Source: an uncultured Ancrocorticia sp.
GTDB lineage: Bacteria > Actinomycetota > Actinomycetes > Actinomycetales > Actinomycetaceae
Assembly (NCBI GenBank): GCA_905373325.1
Contig: CAJPTB010000062.1
Location: forward strand, 1-8,849
Direction: 5' to 3'
Length of the DNA: 8,849 nt
How positions within the stretch are numbered: the stretch's first letter is position 1; each line of letters begins with the position of its first letter. Below the pieces are notes generated by a model. That model did no database searches and was not told where the DNA came from. It saw only the letters and a program-made list of their open reading frames with translations. The position numbers and the translations under genes were made by a program. This document shows positions 6,295-8,849 of this stretch, in pieces.

Positions 6295-6956
6295 AGATCC
6301 TCCTGGGCTGGATGGTTTGCGATTCTTTGGACGGCCCCGGCCCGATCGGTTTCGACCGTCATGTGCAGCGCGTCGCCGTCTTGCAGCACGAGGCTGGGCG
6401 CCGGAAGCATCCCCCTCCCCAAGCGAGTGAGATAGGTCACTCTTGCTTTCGTCGCGCGCTCCAAATCGGAGACGCTGCGCCCGAACCAGGAAGGGTCGAG
6501 GTCGATGCCGACGATCGCGATTCCGGCGTCGTCCTCGATCCAGTCGAAGTGCGGCCCCAGCGGGATGAGATGCCGGAAAACCTGCTCGACCGTCCATTTG
6601 ACCGTTGAGACCGTGGCGATTCCGAGCCGCTCGTAAACCTCTGCGCGCGTCGGATCGTATATGCGGGTGACGACGTTGGACACCCCGAAGGTCTCGCGGA
6701 CCACGCGGGCGGCGATGATGTTCGAGTTGTCGCCCGAGGAGACGGCCGCGAAGCCGTGGGCGTCCTCGATGCCGGCTTGGATCAGCGCCTCGCGGTCGAA
6801 GCCCATGCCCGTGACGCGCTGGCCCGAAAAACCTTCTGGGAGCCGCCGAAACGAGTCGGGGCTGTGGTCGATGACGGCCACGGAATGGCCGTACTCCGTT
6901 AGATTCGCGGCCAACGTCGCTCCGACGCGACCGCACCCCATGATGACAAAGTGCAC
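6291..6956 (-). CDS. ceoB: TrkA/RCK family NAD-binding protein (CeoB-like)
   Basis: The 221-aa protein begins MHFVIMGCGRVGATLAANL, with the GxGxxG fold (G7, G9, G12) and D30 in AVIDHS. It then has DNSNIIAARVVRETFG and VVTRIYDPTRAEVYERLGI, classical RCK_N motifs, and an RCK_C domain from about residue 138. It is the first gene of a two-gene unit and is predicted to act with the second RCK protein as a regulatory hetero-oligomer, which is inference. The GTG start has no close Shine-Dalgarno sequence, but TAGCGT lies exactly seven nucleotides upstream, so a leaderless mRNA is likely. It is divergent from the permease gene. Confidence 0.93.
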   Translation of the reverse strand: MHFVIMGCGRVGATLAANLTEYGHSVAVIDHSPDSFRRLPEGFSGQRVTGMGFDREALIQAGIEDAHGFAAVSSGDNSNIIAARVVRETFGVSNVVTRIYDPTRAEVYERLGIATVSTVKWTVEQVFRHLIPLGPHFDWIEDDAGIAIVGIDLDPSWFGRSVSDLERATKARVTYLTRLGRGMLPAPSLVLQDGDALHMTVETDRAGAVQRIANHPAQEDL

Positions 6957-6963
6957 GCTAAGA

Positions 6964-6969
6964 ACGCTA
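6964..6969 (-). promoter_or_regulatory. Candidate -10 element for the ceoB-ceoC unit, leaderless
   Basis: TAGCGT on the minus strand fits TANNNT. Seven nucleotides (complement of 6957-6963) separate it from the GTG at 6956, so transcription would start at the start codon. No good -35 is visible. Confidence 0.45.
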
Positions 6970-6989
6970 CCTCAAACCGCGACGTGGCG

Positions 6990-6995
6990 TAGCCT
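6990..6995 (+). promoter_or_regulatory. Candidate -10 element for the permease gene, leaderless
   Basis: TAGCCT fits TANNNT and lies exactly seven nucleotides before the GTG at 7003. This mirrors the ceoB promoter on the other strand. There is no Shine-Dalgarno sequence before the GTG and no clear -35. Confidence 0.45.
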
Positions 6996-7002
6996 GAACA
7001 CT

Positions 7003-8796
7003 GTGACGAACGAAATACCCGCCCGCTCCGCAGCGGCCGACACCACGATGATCGCCCTTTCGGCCGTCATCGTTCCGCAGATCATTCTTCGTTCCGTCCC
7101 CTCGGGGGCGAATTCCGCGGACATCGCCGTCGCCGCCGCCGTGGCGGTTCTCAGCCTTCTGGCGGCCTTCCTCGGCGCGACGTGGGTGGGGCGCCTCGTT
7201 CCGCGCCGTCTCTCCTACCAAATCGTGGCCTCCCACATCGGCCCGGGGATGGGCGTGGTGGCCGCCTCGGCGCGCTACCTGTGCTACGTCATCGTCATCG
7301 TCCTGGGCGTCGGCGTCGCAACGACGAGCCTCGTGGAAGTCTTCCCGGCGCTGCCGCGCGGGCCGCTTCTCTACGGCCTCGTTCTCGCCTTGGCCCTTCC
7401 GGTGCTTCTGCGAAGGGGGAGGGAATCGCGGCTGTACTGGGTCACCGCCGCCCTCGGGGCCCTCGCGGTCGCAACGGTTCTCATATGGGGCCTCGTCGCC
7501 GAGCTCGCCCAGGGATCCGCGGCCGACGCCGCCATGGCCGCGCGTCGCCAGGCTGTTCTCTCGGGCCGAAACCCGGGGGTTTCCCATCCGCTCATGACGG
7601 CCGTCATGGCCGCGGCGTTTCCTGCCTGCCTTCTCGTGCTCCTGAGCGAGCGCGTCCACGGCGGCGCGCGCACCCGCAGGGTCCGCCCGCCCTGGCTCGC
7701 CGCCCGCTTCGGCGGCGCGACCGTCGCCATAGTCGTCACCCTCTACCTGTCCATACTTTTCGAGCTTCCCGGCCAGCGGCTCGGCGTGCCGAGCCTGTCG
7801 ATGGCCCACGGCCTCATGGGGGGCGGCGGCTACAAGGCGGTCGCCGCAGGATACGCGCTGCTCGGCGTCTCCGCGGCCCTTGCGGCGTACGCCCGCCTGC
7901 CCTTCCTGCTGAGCGAGCTCGCCACAGACGGCATACTCCCGCGCCGCCTCGGCACACGCGACGCGATCAAGCCGCGCCTCGTCATCGTGGGGCTGACGGC
8001 GGTCCTCGCCGCCGGTTTCGCGGGCGTGCTCGTTTCAAGCCTTGCGGGGGCCACCGTCTTCGTCGTCTGCGCGTTCCTGCACTTCGGCTTGACGTGCGTG
8101 GCGATGACGCTGCGCTCTGTCGGAATCCTCAAAGAGTCGCTGGAGCGGGCCGAGCGCAGGAGCGCGAGCCTGACGAAATGGGCCTTCGCCGCCATGGCGG
8201 GCGTGTGCGGCGCCGGGATCGGCCTGACGGTTTTCATCGAACGCACATGGCTTGCCGTCTCCCTCGTCGGCCTGGCGGTTCCCGCGCTCATCATGCTCCT
8301 GGCGCGCCGGAGCATGGGCAAAGTCGCCCGAACCCTCGCCGTGGCGAACCTTTCGGCGGGCCGCCGCCTGCCCACGCGCATCCACGGAGTCGTGCTCGTC
8401 AGCGTGGTCGATGACCCGACGCTGCGCACGGTGAGCTACGCTCGGGCCATGAGGTTGTCGAGCCTGACCGCCCTGACGGTCGATTTCGATCCAAAACGCA
8501 CGCGCCAGCTTCGCGACGACTGGAAGGAGGCGGGCCTTCCCGTCGACCTCACGGTTCTCGGCACGCCGCAGGGGGCCACGCGCGGGCACATCGTCGACTA
8601 CGTCCACTCTCTGCACCAGATGCATCCGGGCGACGTCGTGGCGGTCTTCTACCAGAGGATCCTCGCGGCGGGCGTTTGGGAGGGATATTTCCTGCGAAGG
8701 TCGATGCCGAGCGTCATAGCCGATTTGCGCCACGAACCCGGGGTGATCCTCGCCGAGGTCCCCTATCTTTTTCATCCGACCGAGGAGGACGAATGA
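7003..8796 (+). CDS. APC-superfamily permease with C-terminal USP-like domain, divergent KimA-like protein
   Basis: The 597-aa protein has about 12 hydrophobic segments up to residue 440, then a cytosolic domain (about 460-590) beginning RIHGVVLVSVVDDPTLRTVSYARAM and ending EPGVILAEVPYLF. That C-terminal domain, and the position beside ceoB, are those of the actinobacterial permease neighbouring CeoB/CeoC (Rv2690c-like). This family is related to the KUP/KimA K+ importers. The N-terminus is short: the usual leader and the SD(A/N)LSSxAY signature are replaced by AADTTMIALSAV. By eye alignment the DYVLT motif is CYVIV (C94-V98) and TGVEA is CLLVL (209-213). K+ transport is therefore doubtful. 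GTG 7003 is favoured over earlier in-frame codons because those would overlap ceoB antisense. Its TGA overlaps the next ATG (ATGA). Confidence 0.85.
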   Translation: MTNEIPARSAAADTTMIALSAVIVPQIILRSVPSGANSADIAVAAAVAVLSLLAAFLGATWVGRLVPRRLSYQIVASHIGPGMGVVAASARYLCYVIVIVLGVGVATTSLVEVFPALPRGPLLYGLVLALALPVLLRRGRESRLYWVTAALGALAVATVLIWGLVAELAQGSAADAAMAARRQAVLSGRNPGVSHPLMTAVMAAAFPACLLVLLSERVHGGARTRRVRPPWLAARFGGATVAIVVTLYLSILFELPGQRLGVPSLSMAHGLMGGGGYKAVAAGYALLGVSAALAAYARLPFLLSELATDGILPRRLGTRDAIKPRLVIVGLTAVLAAGFAGVLVSSLAGATVFVVCAFLHFGLTCVAMTLRSVGILKESLERAERRSASLTKWAFAAMAGVCGAGIGLTVFIERTWLAVSLVGLAVPALIMLLARRSMGKVARTLAVANLSAGRRLPTRIHGVVLVSVVDDPTLRTVSYARAMRLSSLTALTVDFDPKRTRQLRDDWKEAGLPVDLTVLGTPQGATRGHIVDYVHSLHQMHPGDVVAVFYQRILAAGVWEGYFLRRSMPSVIADLRHEPGVILAEVPYLFHPTEEDE

Positions 8797-8849
8797 CAAC
8801 GCTCGACAACCTCATGGCCCGAGCGTAGCTCACCGTGCGCAGCGTCGGG
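8793..8849 (+). CDS. 5' end of a probable TRAM-domain class I RNA methyltransferase, with in-frame TAG, 3' partial
   Basis: ATG 8793 overlaps the permease TGA as ATGA and has GAGGAGG (8782-8788) four nucleotides upstream, an excellent initiation site. The frame reads MTTLDNLMARA, then TAG at 8826-8828, then LTVRSVG to the window end. In actinobacteria the gene following this permease is normally a TRAM-domain SAM-dependent RNA methyltransferase (Rv2689c-like), whose TRAM domain begins with a similar ELTV-type strand; GAG to TAG would be a single base change. The TAG may be a sequencing error, a real nonsense mutation, or the end of a leader ORF with reinitiation at GTG 8835, which has no good ribosome site. 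The identification rests on seven residues and synteny. Confidence 0.35.

Noticed and set aside
6967..7809. Minus-strand ORF of 280 codons opposite the permease
   Set aside because: Low-complexity G, R, H, D and E composition, antisense to a convincing membrane protein.
1..8849. A mobile element, CRISPR array, toxin-antitoxin or defence island
   Set aside because: All sizeable genes match conserved actinobacterial families in a known order. I saw no transposase, integrase, att-like repeats, regularly spaced repeats or tRNA.

Overview
The window looks like a chromosomal segment from a high-GC Actinomycetota. GC is roughly two thirds by eye, third positions are G/C-biased, GTG starts are frequent, and the gene families are actinobacterial: SepH, DUF4193, DUF3710, DUF3159 and the CeoB/CeoC RCK pair. 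The order mirrors the M. tuberculosis Rv2689c-Rv2699c neighbourhood as I remember it. A thymidine kinase beside a nucleotide-pyrophosphatase-like gene next to sepH suggests an Actinomycetaceae-like organism, but that is inference from memory.

Layout. Bases 1-1059 (+) hold the 3' part of an alkaline-phosphatase-superfamily gene, followed by type II thymidine kinase (1099-1731, +). sepH, a cell-division regulator, converges on it (1804-3099, -). The gap between them is an imperfect short tandem repeat that includes the sepH stop codon. A 233-bp divergent region (3100-3332) holds promoter-like elements and two leader hairpins. A (+) cluster follows: DUF4193 zinc ribbon (3333-3632), DUF3710 (3685-4359), a small OB-fold protein (4361-4609) and the membrane protein DUF3159 (4717-5499). 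Converging on it is a translationally coupled pair of TrkA/RCK proteins (ceoB-like 6291-6956 and ceoC-like 5608-6294, both -). Divergent from that pair, across only 46 bp, is a KimA/APC-like permease (7003-8796, +). Its stop overlaps an ATG that begins what is probably the TRAM-domain RNA methyltransferase gene, cut by the window end.

How the genes fit together. tdk and the phosphodiesterase-like protein suggest nucleotide salvage and turnover. SepH regulates FtsZ. The CeoB/CeoC and permease block looks like a K+ or cation transport module whose gating proteins are divergently transcribed from the permease. The DUF4193-DUF3710-OB-DUF3159 cluster is conserved but functionally obscure.

Points that stand out: the usual DUF3093 and dut genes are missing between DUF4193 and DUF3710; the permease appears to have lost the residues that bind K+ in KimA; the facing genes of the divergent pair have matching leaderless-type promoters; and an in-frame TAG sits between the best start site and the TRAM-like sequence at the right edge. 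I found no CRISPR array, tRNA, rRNA, insertion sequence, phage or defence system. This is mostly a conserved core region with several small oddities.
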